64,000 nucleotides of DNA from NCBI RefSeq assembly GCF_003634705.1, contig NZ_RBWU01000006.1:124001-188000 (forward strand), in the 5' to 3' direction. The stretch's first letter is position 1; each line of letters begins with the position of its first letter. Origin of the DNA: Actinomadura pelletieri DSM 43383. GTDB taxonomy: Bacteria > Actinomycetota > Actinomycetes > Streptosporangiales > Streptosporangiaceae. A program made the position numbers and the translations under genes. The notes below the pieces were generated by a model. That model saw only the letters and a program-made list of their open reading frames with translations, had not been told where the DNA came from and ran no database searches. Below are positions 24,358 through 32,683 of the stretch, in pieces.

Positions 24358-25287
24358 TCAGCGCAGGTAGTGGTGGCTGCGGTCGAGCAGTCCCCGGGCC
24401 TTCAGCTCCGCGCGCAGCGGGATGGCGTCGTCCCACACCCCCGACTCCAACGTGAAGCCGAAGTGGCTGGCGGCCTCGTCGGCGTCGCCCAGCAGTTGGC
24501 GGCGCAGCGGGCTCAGCCGCCGCCACCAGTCGCCGTGGCGGTTGATCGCCACGTCGTCGCGCCAGCGGATCCAGCGGTAGGTGTAGCAGAGGAACACCAT
24601 CTTGCGGGTGACGGTCGACAGGTTGGCCGAGCGGGAGTGCCGCAGCCGCCGGTCGAACACGAACGCGTCGCCCGGCTCGGCGGAGATCTCCACGGTGCCG
24701 GGCGGGCGCGGGTAGTGACCGTCCGGACCGGGCTCGGTGCGCTCCAGGGTGTTGCCGTACTGGCTGCCCGGCAGGACCAGGGTGCCGCCGCGACCCGGTT
24801 CGGACAGGTCGCTGAGCACGTACGCGACCTTGAGGGAGAACATCGGCCGCGGCTCCATGTCCAGGTCGGCGTTCTGCCGGTAGCCGTCCTGATGCCAGCG
24901 CCAGGCGGGCGGCTCGTCCCGGGTGACCGGCGGGTTGACGTCGATGTGGCTGTGGTGCACGTAGATGTTCCAGCCAAGCTGCCCCCACACGCAGGGGAAC
25001 GTGGCGGGGAGGTCCAGCAGTTCGGTCAACGTCTCGTCGCGGAACACCGCGCCGAGCACGTGCATGTCACCGTTCGGACCGAGTCGTCCGGCCCGCCGCT
25101 CGCCCGCATAAACCCGGTCCACCGCCTGCTCGACGCGGTTCCGCAGCGGCTCGTCGAGCGCGCCCCGGACCAGCAGATAGCCCTGCTCGGCGAAGGTGCG
25201 GCGGTCGGCGTCGCTGAGACGCGCGTACCGGTCGCCGTACGGGCGGGACGCCTGCTCGGCGGGCGGTGGGGGCGTGGTCTGGGCCAT
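24358..25287 (-). CDS. Phytanoyl-CoA dioxygenase family protein
   Basis: 309 residues, Fe(II)/2-oxoglutarate oxygenase of the PhyH type (relatives: ectoine hydroxylase, natural product tailoring enzymes). The iron motif is WRWHQDGYRQ (HxD). The distal ligand is in FDRRLRHSRSANLS, which also holds the 2-oxoglutarate-binding Arg. GTLVLPGSQYGNTLE is the family's beta-strand motif before it. Start ATG at 25287 has GAAGGGAC 7 bases upstream; the open frame to 25446 is not supported. It diverges from a two-component system across a 143-bp gap. Substrate unknown. Confidence 0.88.
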   Translation of the reverse strand: MAQTTPPPPAEQASRPYGDRYARLSDADRRTFAEQGYLLVRGALDEPLRNRVEQAVDRVYAGERRAGRLGPNGDMHVLGAVFRDETLTELLDLPATFPCVWGQLGWNIYVHHSHIDVNPPVTRDEPPAWRWHQDGYRQNADLDMEPRPMFSLKVAYVLSDLSEPGRGGTLVLPGSQYGNTLERTEPGPDGHYPRPPGTVEISAEPGDAFVFDRRLRHSRSANLSTVTRKMVFLCYTYRWIRWRDDVAINRHGDWWRRLSPLRRQLLGDADEAASHFGFTLESGVWDDAIPLRAELKARGLLDRSHHYLR

Positions 25288-25430
25288 GTCGCTGTCCCTT
25301 CGGAGGGCAATTCCGGCGGGAGAAGACTGAAACCGATGACCATGAAGATCCGATGAAGAACCCGCGGAGAAGCGATCATGGTCGCGGCACGGGCGCGGAG
25401 CGGATCGGCCGGGAGCGCTACGGTCGGGGC

Positions 25431-26150
25431 ATGCGCAGCGGCTCACGCGTCCTGGTCGCCGAGGACGACCCCAAACAGGCGCGGCTCGTCCAGGTGTACC
25501 TGGAACAGGCCGGACACAGTGTGATCGTGGTCGGCGACGGTCGGCGGACGCTGGAGGAGGCCCGTGCCCGCCGCCCCGACCTGCTGGTGCTGGACGTCAT
25601 GATGCCGAGCGTGGACGGCCTGGACGTGTGCCGGATCCTGCGCGCGGAGTCACAGGTGCCGATCCTGTTGCTGACCGCCCGCTCCCGCGAGGAGGACCTG
25701 CTCCTCGGCCTGGACCTCGGCGCCGACGACTACGTCACCAAGCCGTACAGCCCGCGGGAGTTGACGGCGCGTGTGCGGGCGCTGCTGCGCCGGGCCGGGG
25801 CGCTGCCCGGGGTCGGCGCGGGCCCGGCAGGTGGGGAGGCGGTGCTGCGCGTCGGCGAACTGGAGGTCGACCCGAACCGGTTCGAGGTGCGGGTGGCGGG
25901 ACGCCGGGTGGAGCTGACCGCCAAGGAGTTCGGGATAGTGCAGATCCTGGCGGGCGAGCCCGCCCGGGTCTTCACCCGGGCGCAGATCCTCACGCTCGCC
26001 TTCGGGTTCGACCACCACGTTCTGGAGCGGACCGTGGACGCGCACGTGATGAACCTGCGCCGCAAGATCGAGCCGGATCCCGCCGACCCGGTCTACGTGC
26101 AGACGGTGTACGGGCGCGGGTATCGGATGGGGCCCGGTGCCGCGCCCTAG
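25431..26150 (+). CDS. OmpR/PhoB-family response regulator
   Basis: 239 residues. Receiver domain: acidic pair EDD near residue 11, phosphoacceptor Asp55 in LLVLDVMMPSVDG, LLLTARSREED, and Lys in DDYVTKPYSPREL. A short Gly/Ala linker leads to a winged-helix domain (LEVDPNRFEVRVAGRRVELT, AKEFGIVQILAGEPARVFTR, RTVDAHVMNLRRKIEPDP, YVQTVYGRGYRMG). The start at 25431 has no strong ribosome binding site. The sensor kinase gene overlaps its end by 14 bases. The divergent dioxygenase gene is a candidate target. Confidence 0.93.
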   Translation: MRSGSRVLVAEDDPKQARLVQVYLEQAGHSVIVVGDGRRTLEEARARRPDLLVLDVMMPSVDGLDVCRILRAESQVPILLLTARSREEDLLLGLDLGADDYVTKPYSPRELTARVRALLRRAGALPGVGAGPAGGEAVLRVGELEVDPNRFEVRVAGRRVELTAKEFGIVQILAGEPARVFTRAQILTLAFGFDHHVLERTVDAHVMNLRRKIEPDPADPVYVQTVYGRGYRMGPGAAP

Positions 26151-27903
26151 GCGGTCGGTTCCCGGACTGCGCCGCTTCCGGGTCCGGGTGTTCGCCCTCA
26201 TCGTGCTGGTCACGCTGGTCGCGACCGGGGCGACCGCGTGGCTGACGGTCCGCGCGACCACCGCGCAGCTCACCGAGTCCGTCGCGGTGGAGAAGCGCAC
26301 CGCCGATCTGATCAACCAGACCCTGGTCGACTACGCGACGCTGCACGGCACCTGGGAGGGCGTGGCCGGCGTGGTCCAGGGCCTGGAGGAACGCACCGGG
26401 CAGCGCATCCGGTTGAGCACGCTCGACGGGATCGTCGTCGCCGACACCGACATCTTGAAGGGGTGGACCGCCCGGGCGCCGTCGACCCGTCCGGCGACGA
26501 TCCTGGACGCCCGACCGCAACTGTCGGTCGACCAGGTCATCGTGCGCTTCGGTGCGCCCTCCCCGCGGCCGGGCGCCACGGACTCGGTCGGGTTCCTCAG
26601 ACTGATCGAGCAGCGGCGCCATGTGCTGCGCCTGGCCGCCTGCCTGACCCGTGACCGCATCCCGATCAACCGGCGGGTCGTCTACGGCGTCGGCTGGACG
26701 GTCGAGGCGTCGGGCGGCGTCAACGAGGGGACGCTGGAGCGTTGCCACCGGGAGAGCCAGAGCACCGCGACGGAGCGGAAGGCCGACCAGAGGGGTTACA
26801 CGGACTGCCTGGCGAGAACCCGGCCGCCGCCCCACGGGACGTCCGCCCCGAACGGGGACGCGCTCCGACGCTGCACCGAACACGTCTACGCCCGGCGGCT
26901 GGAGCCGGTGGCGCCGGTCCCGTTGCAGCTCAAGCTCGGTTTCAGCAACGACCAGGCACGCCGGGTCAGCATCGAGCCGCAGCGGGCCCTGGCCGCGGCC
27001 GGGCTGGTGGCCGCGTTGATGATCGTGAGCACGGTGCTGCTCAGCCGGCGCATGCTGTCCTCGATCGCCGCGGTGAGCCAGGCCGCGCGGCTGCTGGGCG
27101 CCGGCGACCTGTCCGGGCGGGTGCGGGTCCGCGGCGACGACGAGATCGCCGACCTGGCCGTCGCGTTCAACCGGATGGCCGACTCGCTGCAACGCGGCGA
27201 GGAACGGCAACGCCGGATGATCAACGACATCGCGCACGAGCTGCGCACGCCGCTGGCCAACATCCGCGGCTATCTGGAGGCCTTGCACGACGGGGTGCTG
27301 CCGCCGGACCGCGAGCTGTTCGCCTCCCTGCACGAGGAGGCGGTGCTGCAACAGCGGCTGATCGACGACCTCCAGGAGCTGGCGTTGGCGGAGTCGGGCG
27401 AGCTGATGCTGAACCGCGTCCGGGTGGACGCCGAAGAATTGCTGGAGACCCTGCGGACCGCGCATCGCGCGAACGCCGAGACCGCCGGGGTGGCGCTGGA
27501 GGTTCTAACGCCGGAGTCGGATCCGCCGCTGGTCGACGCCGACCCGGACCGGTTGCGCCAGGCCATCGGCAATCTGGTGACGAACGCCGTGCGGGCCGCG
27601 TCGCCGGGCGGCTCGGTGACGCTCGCCGCGCACCGTTCGGACGACCCGCGCAAAGGCGGCACGGTCATCACCGTGGCCGACACCGGGCACGGCATCGCGC
27701 CGGACGACCTGCCGAACGTCTTCGACCGGTTCTGGCGCGCCGACAGCGCCCGGGGCCGCGACACCGGCGGTCGCGGGCTCGGCCTGGCCATCGCCCGGGA
27801 GATCGTCCTCGCGCACGGCGGGACCCTCGCCGCGGAGAGCACCCCGGGGACGGGCTCGACGTTCACCATCTGGCTGCCCGTCGCCGACTCCGGGGAGGGC
27901 TGA
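26137..27903 (+). CDS. Sensor histidine kinase
   Basis: 588 residues. Membrane segments at about 17-37 and 287-305 enclose a large extracellular sensor domain of about 245 residues. HAMP domain follows, then the dimerisation helix with His367 in NDIAHELRTPLANIRGYLE, and the ATPase domain (N box LRQAIGNLVTNAVRAA, G1 VADTGHGIAPDDLPNVFDRF, G2 GGRGLGLAIAREIV). The sensor domain has four Cys (AACLTRDR, LERCHRES, YTDCLART, LRRCTEHV), unusual for this class. GTG start overlaps the response-regulator gene; they form one system. Signal unknown. Confidence 0.92.
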   Translation: MPRPRRSVPGLRRFRVRVFALIVLVTLVATGATAWLTVRATTAQLTESVAVEKRTADLINQTLVDYATLHGTWEGVAGVVQGLEERTGQRIRLSTLDGIVVADTDILKGWTARAPSTRPATILDARPQLSVDQVIVRFGAPSPRPGATDSVGFLRLIEQRRHVLRLAACLTRDRIPINRRVVYGVGWTVEASGGVNEGTLERCHRESQSTATERKADQRGYTDCLARTRPPPHGTSAPNGDALRRCTEHVYARRLEPVAPVPLQLKLGFSNDQARRVSIEPQRALAAAGLVAALMIVSTVLLSRRMLSSIAAVSQAARLLGAGDLSGRVRVRGDDEIADLAVAFNRMADSLQRGEERQRRMINDIAHELRTPLANIRGYLEALHDGVLPPDRELFASLHEEAVLQQRLIDDLQELALAESGELMLNRVRVDAEELLETLRTAHRANAETAGVALEVLTPESDPPLVDADPDRLRQAIGNLVTNAVRAASPGGSVTLAAHRSDDPRKGGTVITVADTGHGIAPDDLPNVFDRFWRADSARGRDTGGRGLGLAIAREIVLAHGGTLAAESTPGTGSTFTIWLPVADSGEG

Positions 27904-27913
27904 GCGGGGCCCG

Positions 27914-28807
27914 TCAGTTCGCGCGGTAGAGGCGGCGGAGGGCGATGCCGGCCGCGACGCCGCCCGCGAGGGCGCCCGCGCCCGCGGCGGCGGGGAGGGC
28001 GATCATCGTCACGCGGCGGCCGGTGCGGAAGTCGTGGATCGGCCAGCCGTTCGCCCTGGCGTGCTCGCGGAGCGCGGCATCGGGGTTCACGGCGTGCGGG
28101 TGGCCGACCGCCGTCAGCATCGGCAGGTCGTTGATCGAGTCGCTGTAGGCCGAGCAGCGGGCCAGGTCGAGACCCTCCCGCTGCGCGAGGGCCCGGACCG
28201 CCTCCGCCTTCGCGGGCCCGTGCAGGAGGTTCCCGACGAGCCGTCCGGTGTACACGCCGTCGCTCGTCTCGGCGACGGTGCCGAGCGCGCCGGTGAGGCC
28301 GAGCCGGTGCGCGATCGTCCGGGCGACCTCCACGGGCGTGGCGGTGACGAGCCACACCTGCTGGCCCACGTCCAGATGCTGGAGGGCCAGCGTCCGGGTG
28401 CCGTGCCAGATCCGGTCGGCCATCACCTCGTCGTAGATCTCCTCGCTGAGCCGGACGATCCCGTCGACCTTCTGCCCGGCGACGAACGCGAGCGCGGCCT
28501 CCTTGGCGCTGCCGATGTGCTCGGAGTTCTCCGTGCCCCGCACCCGGAACGCGGCCTGCCCCCAGGCGAACATGGCGAGGTCGCGCATGGTGAACAGCCG
28601 GCGTGCCGCGAGCCCGCGCGCGAAGTAGTAGATGGACGCCCCGCGCATCATCGTGTTGTCGACGTCGAAGAACGCCGCCGCGGCGGGGTCGGGCGCGGGC
28701 AGCGGCGCCTGGTCGGCCGCGGCCGCGGCGGCGGCCGCCTTACCGGCACGGACCGGATCCTCGTCCCTGCCGCGGGCCCAGAACGGACGCTGCCTCAACG
28801 AGATCAT
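27914..28807 (-). CDS. HAD-IB family phosphatase (SerB-like)
   Basis: 297 residues. HAD motif I AAAFFDVDNTMMRG (Asp48 and Asp50), motif II VWLVTATPVEVARTIAHRL, motif III lysine in GPAKAEAVRALA, motif IV CSAYSDSINDLPML. The C-terminus has a membrane segment (MIALPAAAGAGALAGGVAAG). It is the orthologue of mycobacterial SerB1 (Rv0505c, from memory) by position and motif, but actual phosphoserine activity is not shown; lysophosphatidate or other phosphates are possible. Tail to tail with the histidine kinase gene (10-bp gap), and the RsbN-like small frame ends 9 bases upstream on the same strand. Confidence 0.88.
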   Translation of the reverse strand: MISLRQRPFWARGRDEDPVRAGKAAAAAAAADQAPLPAPDPAAAAFFDVDNTMMRGASIYYFARGLAARRLFTMRDLAMFAWGQAAFRVRGTENSEHIGSAKEAALAFVAGQKVDGIVRLSEEIYDEVMADRIWHGTRTLALQHLDVGQQVWLVTATPVEVARTIAHRLGLTGALGTVAETSDGVYTGRLVGNLLHGPAKAEAVRALAQREGLDLARCSAYSDSINDLPMLTAVGHPHAVNPDAALREHARANGWPIHDFRTGRRVTMIALPAAAGAGALAGGVAAGIALRRLYRAN

Positions 28808-28816
28808 GGAGTGAGC

Positions 28817-29005
28817 CTAGTCAACCGCCTCTCCCCGGCCGTCGCCTCGCCCGTGGTTGTGACAGTCCTCGCTCCGGTCGCCCGCGGCCGCGACGAGCCG
28901 CGCGCGCAGCACCTCCCGGAAGCGCGGGTCGGGCCCGGCGTCGCCGACCCGCAGCCGGGCCAGCGCGTTTCCCTGTTGGACGATCTTTCCTCGCCCGGCT
29001 CTCAC
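28817..29005 (-). CDS. RsbN-like anti-sigma N-terminal fragment (62 residues)
   Basis: A short gene directly downstream of bldN on the same strand, where Streptomyces has rsbN, the anti-sigma-BldN factor. GTG at 29005 has the ribosome binding site AAGGGAG at ideal spacing. The protein contains GNALARLRVGDAGPDPRFRE followed by VLRARLVAAAGDR, resembling the sigma-binding N-terminus of RsbN and DUF5667 proteins (PDPEFRxxLRxRLVAxA). The membrane segment and C-terminal domain of a normal RsbN (about 250-300 residues) are missing; the frame stops 9 bases before the phosphatase gene. Either a soluble mini anti-sigma factor or a decayed gene. Confidence 0.5.
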   Translation of the reverse strand: MRAGRGKIVQQGNALARLRVGDAGPDPRFREVLRARLVAAAGDRSEDCHNHGRGDGRGEAVD

Positions 29006-29127
29006 TGGTCGCTCCCTTGCGGAATCCAGGCGTCAACGCTCTCTTGCCCGCAAAACGATCGGGGGGACGGGGGGTTACGGGTGGGTCGACCGGACGGTGC
29101 GCCCGGGACGTGCCGGCGAGGGACGGG

Positions 29128-29769
29128 TCACTGGCGGAGGTCGTCGGGAAGCAGGCGGGCCAGGGACCGGACGGCCCGGTACTGCAGCGCCTTGATCGCC
29201 CCCGCCTTCTTGTCCATGATCAGGGCCGTCTCGGCGACCGACAGGCCGTGCAGGAACCGCAGGACGATGCATTCCTGCTGCTCGGACCCGAGTCGGCGGA
29301 CGGCCTCCAGAAGGGTCCGGTTCGTCATCGAGTCCAGGACGGCCCGCTCCGGCCCCTCCTGCGGGCGCTCCGGCTCGACCAGTTCGGCGGTGCAGACCTC
29401 AAGCCGGTAGCGGCTGGACTTGAAATGGTCGGCGACCAGGTTCCGTGCGATCGTGACGAGCCAGGCGCCGAAGTCCTTGCCCTGCCAGTGGAAGTCGCAG
29501 ATCCGGCGGAGCGCGCGCAGGAACGTCTCGCTGGTCAGGTCCTCGGTGAGCGAGTGCGTCCCGACCCGGTAGTAGACGTAGCGGTAGACCAGTTCGACAT
29601 AGTGGTCGTAGAGGGAGCCGAACGCCTCGGCGTCGCCGTCCCGGGCCCGCAGAACGAGTGCCTTGAGGACCTCGGCGCGGTCGCTGTCCCGTTCGGCGGC
29701 CCGGTCGGGGAAGCCGCGGGCGGGCCGGGGGAGCGGAAGAAGTCCGGCGTCGAGGGACAAGCTGCTCAT
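29128..29769 (-). CDS. bldN: ECF RNA polymerase sigma factor, BldN family
   Basis: 213 residues. Sigma-2: AFGSLYDHYVELVYRYVYYR, DLTSETFLRALRRI, WQGKDFGAWLVTIARNLVAD; sigma-4: LLEAVRRLGSEQQECIVLRF, LHGLSVAETALIMDKKAGAI, KALQYRAVRSLARLLPDD. These blocks, above all FGAWLVTIARNLVADHFKSS, are those of Streptomyces BldN, needed for aerial hyphae. Streptomyces BldN has an 86-residue pro-sequence; here only about 40 residues precede sigma-2. ATG at 29769 has AGGAG 7 bases upstream; the frame to 29916 is unsupported. Confidence 0.9.
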   Translation of the reverse strand: MSSLSLDAGLLPLPRPARGFPDRAAERDSDRAEVLKALVLRARDGDAEAFGSLYDHYVELVYRYVYYRVGTHSLTEDLTSETFLRALRRICDFHWQGKDFGAWLVTIARNLVADHFKSSRYRLEVCTAELVEPERPQEGPERAVLDSMTNRTLLEAVRRLGSEQQECIVLRFLHGLSVAETALIMDKKAGAIKALQYRAVRSLARLLPDDLRQ

Positions 29770-29800
29770 GCAGTTCTCCTCGGGGCGTACACGACCTCCG

Positions 29801-29815
29801 GCGTGATCTGCCACT
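29801..29815. promoter_or_regulatory. Candidate BldD-type site upstream of bldN
   Basis: On the minus strand AGTGGCAGATCACGC resembles the BldD consensus AGTGA-n-TCACC with one mismatch in each arm, 32-46 bases before the bldN start codon. bldN is a known BldD target in Streptomyces. Weak on sequence alone. Confidence 0.33.
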
Positions 29816-29964
29816 CTAGATACCGAGAGGTACGCGGGGCAATGGCGGACGGCGCCCAAAGCCGTCCGATGACGTCCGGAGGTGTCCGGTCGCGGCCGGC
29901 GGCGGAACGCGTTCACCGGACGCGGTTACCCCTCCGACTCCCGCATCGGGCACCATGGGGCGCG

Positions 29965-31350
29965 ATGGTCGATGCTCTGCTCGCGCTTCTCGCGGCCCTG
30001 GGTGCCTTACTGGCCACCGGGTTGCTGATTTCGCGTGCCTCCAAGGAACGGCTGCTCTACCTCATCGCCTGGTCCTTCACCCAGGTCGGGCTGTCGTTGG
30101 CGCTGCTGTCCATGGGGATCGGCTTTCTGGCGGGGTTCAACGGCCTGTTCTTCCGCGTCATGGAACTGGGCGCCGCGCTGATCGGGCCGCTCTGGCTCGC
30201 GCTCGGCATGATCGAGCTGATCGCACGGTACGTCCAGGTACGGTTCGCGGCCTGGCTGTTCGTGATCTCCTACACGGTCGTCGCGACCGTCATCCTCATC
30301 CTCGACCCGCTCAAGGGCACCCTGTCCAAGGACCTGCCCAAGCCGGGCTCCACCTACGACGCGCTGCCGCTGCTGCTGATCGACGGCGCGCATGTCGTCG
30401 CGGTGATCGCGCTCGTGGGCTGCACCGGGGTCACCGCGTGGCTGGCGAGCAAGCGTGACCGGGAGGCCGGTGACCTGCTCATCCCCGTCGCGCTGGTCGC
30501 GCTCGCCGGGGTGCTGGTGGTCAGCGGCACCCGCGGGTTCCTGCCCGCGCCGATCGCGGTGATCGCGCTCGGCGCCGCGGCCGGGCTCGTCTGGTACGGC
30601 GCCATGCGCACGATTCCGGTGTACGAGGACGACGACGGCTACGAGGACTACGACGAGTACGACGACCGGAACGACTACAAAGACGAATATCGGGAGGAAC
30701 CCGTGACCGGGTACGAGGAGCAGGGCTACACACCACCGCGGCACGAGCCCGTCCCGGCGCCGACCCCGCAGCCGGACCCGAGGCGCGGGGAGCTGCGGTT
30801 CCCCGACCCGGTGCCGCCGGCTCCGGTGCCGCCCGCCGCGGCGGAGGAGCTGCGCTTCCCCACCGAACCGGCGGAGGAGTTCCGCTTCCCGGGCGACCCG
30901 GCGGGCCCGACCGCCGTGGACGGCGTCGACCTGTTCGGCGGGCCCCTGGCCGCCGCCGGCGTTCCCGAGCAGGCGCCCCCGGCCCCGCAGCCCCGGCGGG
31001 CCATGGGCGGCGAGCTGTCGGGCGCCTGCGGCCAGATCACCGTCTACACGCTGCTGGACGGCCGCGAGGAGGCCTTCGACCGGCTCGCCACCGAACTGGT
31101 GAAGGCCGCCCTGGTCGCCGAACCCGAAACGATGATCTTCGCCTGCCATGAGGTGGTGGGCAGCCCGACGCAGCGGATCTTCTACCAGCTTTTCCGCAAC
31201 GACTCGGCGTTCGCGGCGCATCGCCGGCAGCCGCATCTACAGCGGTTCCTGGCGGAGTCCCGCACGCATGTGCTGACCACAAACGTGATCGAGCTGCGGC
31301 TCGGCCCCGCCAAGGTGCCGCTGGCCGCGCCGGAGTTCCCCGGGAGGTGA
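29965..31350 (+). CDS. Membrane protein with C-terminal ABM (antibiotic biosynthesis monooxygenase) domain
   Basis: 461 residues. The first 215 residues are a membrane domain of about seven helices (LLALLAALGALLATGLLI to APIAVIALGAAAGLVWYG). A strongly acidic Asp/Tyr/Glu tract (EDDDGYEDYDEYDDRNDYKD) and a Pro-rich linker with three LRFP/FRFP-type repeats follow. The C-terminal 100 residues are an ABM-type dimeric alpha/beta barrel (CGQITVYTLLDGREEAFDRL, RIFYQLFRNDSAFAAHRRQP). An ABM domain tethered to a multi-helix membrane domain is unusual; it could bind haem or quinone. Start ATG 29965; the frame is open far upstream without support. Stop lies 4 bases before the glutaredoxin-like gene. Confidence 0.8.
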   Translation: MVDALLALLAALGALLATGLLISRASKERLLYLIAWSFTQVGLSLALLSMGIGFLAGFNGLFFRVMELGAALIGPLWLALGMIELIARYVQVRFAAWLFVISYTVVATVILILDPLKGTLSKDLPKPGSTYDALPLLLIDGAHVVAVIALVGCTGVTAWLASKRDREAGDLLIPVALVALAGVLVVSGTRGFLPAPIAVIALGAAAGLVWYGAMRTIPVYEDDDGYEDYDEYDDRNDYKDEYREEPVTGYEEQGYTPPRHEPVPAPTPQPDPRRGELRFPDPVPPAPVPPAAAEELRFPTEPAEEFRFPGDPAGPTAVDGVDLFGGPLAAAGVPEQAPPAPQPRRAMGGELSGACGQITVYTLLDGREEAFDRLATELVKAALVAEPETMIFACHEVVGSPTQRIFYQLFRNDSAFAAHRRQPHLQRFLAESRTHVLTTNVIELRLGPAKVPLAAPEFPGR

Positions 31351-31354
31351 CGCC

Positions 31355-31633
31355 GTGACGCCCGTGCCGGAAGGCGGCGGCGCGATCATGATCACGCTGC
31401 TGGGGAAGCCGGGCTGCCATCTGTGCGACGACGCCCGCGCGGTGATCGAGCGGGTCGCCCGTGACCTGGACGTCCCGTGGGAGGAACGTGACATCACCCG
31501 GTCGGAGCGGGACACCGAGCTGTACTGGGAGCAGATCCCGGTCACGCTGATCAACGGTGTCCAGCACGACTTCTGGCGGGTCGACGAGCAACGCCTCCGC
31601 GACGCCGTCGCGGCCCTGCGTTCCGAACGCTGA
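31355..31633 (+). CDS. Glutaredoxin-family protein
   Basis: 92 residues with a thioredoxin-fold N-terminus ITLLGKPGCHLCDDARAVIE, redox pair CHLC, and the cis-Pro IPVTLING. The fold matches the DUF836/glutaredoxin-2-like family; Rv0508 lies at the same position before hemA in mycobacteria. GTG at 31355 has GGGAGG 7 bases upstream; ATG 31388 is an internal alternative. Reducing partner unknown. Confidence 0.88.
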   Translation: MTPVPEGGGAIMITLLGKPGCHLCDDARAVIERVARDLDVPWEERDITRSERDTELYWEQIPVTLINGVQHDFWRVDEQRLRDAVAALRSER

Positions 31634-31760
31634 CCGAATGTCTGGTCGGTCACATCCGGCCGCCGTCCGGCCCGCGCGCCGGGCCCGGGAAGCCCCTGTT
31701 GGCACGGGCGTTTCGTGATCACGCCCGGCCCGGCGCGGAACCGTCTCCCGGGACCCGACT

Positions 31761-31778
31761 TTGTGCGCGTATTCACAA
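31761..31778. promoter_or_regulatory. Rex operator upstream of rex-hemACDB
   Basis: TTGTGCGCGTATTCACAA: the right half TTCACAA is perfect, the left half TTGTG lacks the two following A's, and the 18-bp spacing is exactly that of a Rex operator (TTGTGAA-n4-TTCACAA). It lies 113 bases before the rex start codon. In Streptomyces Rex represses its own operon through such a site. The 31634-31890 gap holds no gene. Confidence 0.85.
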
Positions 31779-31890
31779 GGGCTTAACCTGGGGGACAGCC
31801 CCGGAGCGGTCGGGCCGCGGCCGTCCGGCCCGCGCGAACCGGGGCGCGGGGCGCGCGCCCCGTCCCCAGCGTCGAGCCGAAGAGCAGGCC

Positions 31891-32634
31891 GTGACATCTC
31901 GACAGAACCGCCAACGCGACCGCGCGGGCCGCGGCATCCCCGAAGCCACCGTGGCGCGGCTGCCGGTGTACCTGCGGGCCCTCACCGGGCTCCAGGAGCG
32001 CGGCGTCGCGACCGTGTCGTCCGAGGAGCTCGCCGCGGCCGCCGGGGTCAACTCGGCCAAGCTCCGCAAGGACCTGTCCCATCTGGGCTCGTACGGGACG
32101 CGCGGCGTCGGGTACGAGGTCGAGTACCTCGTCTACCAGATCTCCCGGGAACTCGGCCTCACCCAGGACTGGGTCGTCGCGATCATCGGTGTGGGTAACC
32201 TGGGCCGTGCGTTGGCGGGCTATGGCGGTTTCGCCTCCCGCGGCTTCCGCGTGGCGGGCCTGCTCGACGCGGACGACTCCATCGTCGGCCAGGACATCGC
32301 CGGGATGACGGTGGAGCACATCGACCGGCTGGAGGACATCATCGCGGACCACGGCGTCTCCATCGCCGTGATCGCGACCCCCGCGGGCGCGGCCCAGGGG
32401 GTGTGCGATCGCGTCGTCGCCGCGGGCGTGACCAGTGTCCTGAACTTCGCGCCGGTCGTGCTGACGGTCCCCGACGGGGTCGACGTGCGTAAGGTCGATC
32501 TGTCCATCGAGCTGCAGATCCTCGCGTTCCACGAGCAGCGCAAGGCCGGGGGCCCCGACGGTCTCGCCTCCCTGACCGGGGGCGACGCGCCGCCCGGCAC
32601 CAAGCAGTACGTGGAGACGGTCGTCGAGGCATGA
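31891..32634 (+). CDS. rex: Redox-sensing transcriptional repressor Rex
   Basis: 247 residues. Rex binds DNA when NADH/NAD+ is low and releases it when NADH rises. The N-terminal winged helix (IPEATVARLPVYLRALTGL, VSSEELAAAAGVNSAKLRKD, LSHLGSYGTRGVGYEVEYL) and the Rossmann NADH-binding domain (VVAIIGVGNLGRALAGYGGF, VAGLLDADDSIVGQDIAG) are complete, with the C-terminal helix that swaps between subunits. GTG at 31891 chosen by the family N-terminus. First gene of the rex-hemA-hemC-hemD-hemB operon and preceded by its own operator. Confidence 0.97.
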   Translation: MTSRQNRQRDRAGRGIPEATVARLPVYLRALTGLQERGVATVSSEELAAAAGVNSAKLRKDLSHLGSYGTRGVGYEVEYLVYQISRELGLTQDWVVAIIGVGNLGRALAGYGGFASRGFRVAGLLDADDSIVGQDIAGMTVEHIDRLEDIIADHGVSIAVIATPAGAAQGVCDRVVAAGVTSVLNFAPVVLTVPDGVDVRKVDLSIELQILAFHEQRKAGGPDGLASLTGGDAPPGTKQYVETVVEA

Positions 32635-32683
32635 GGGAAGCGAAGCGCCGGGTCACGCGCCCGGAACACGCGGGAGGCAGGCC

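Noticed and set aside
28603..29964. Long plus-strand open frame upstream of the membrane/ABM gene
   Set aside because: It runs antisense over the phosphatase and bldN genes and is only an open-frame by-product of high GC; the true start is at 29965.
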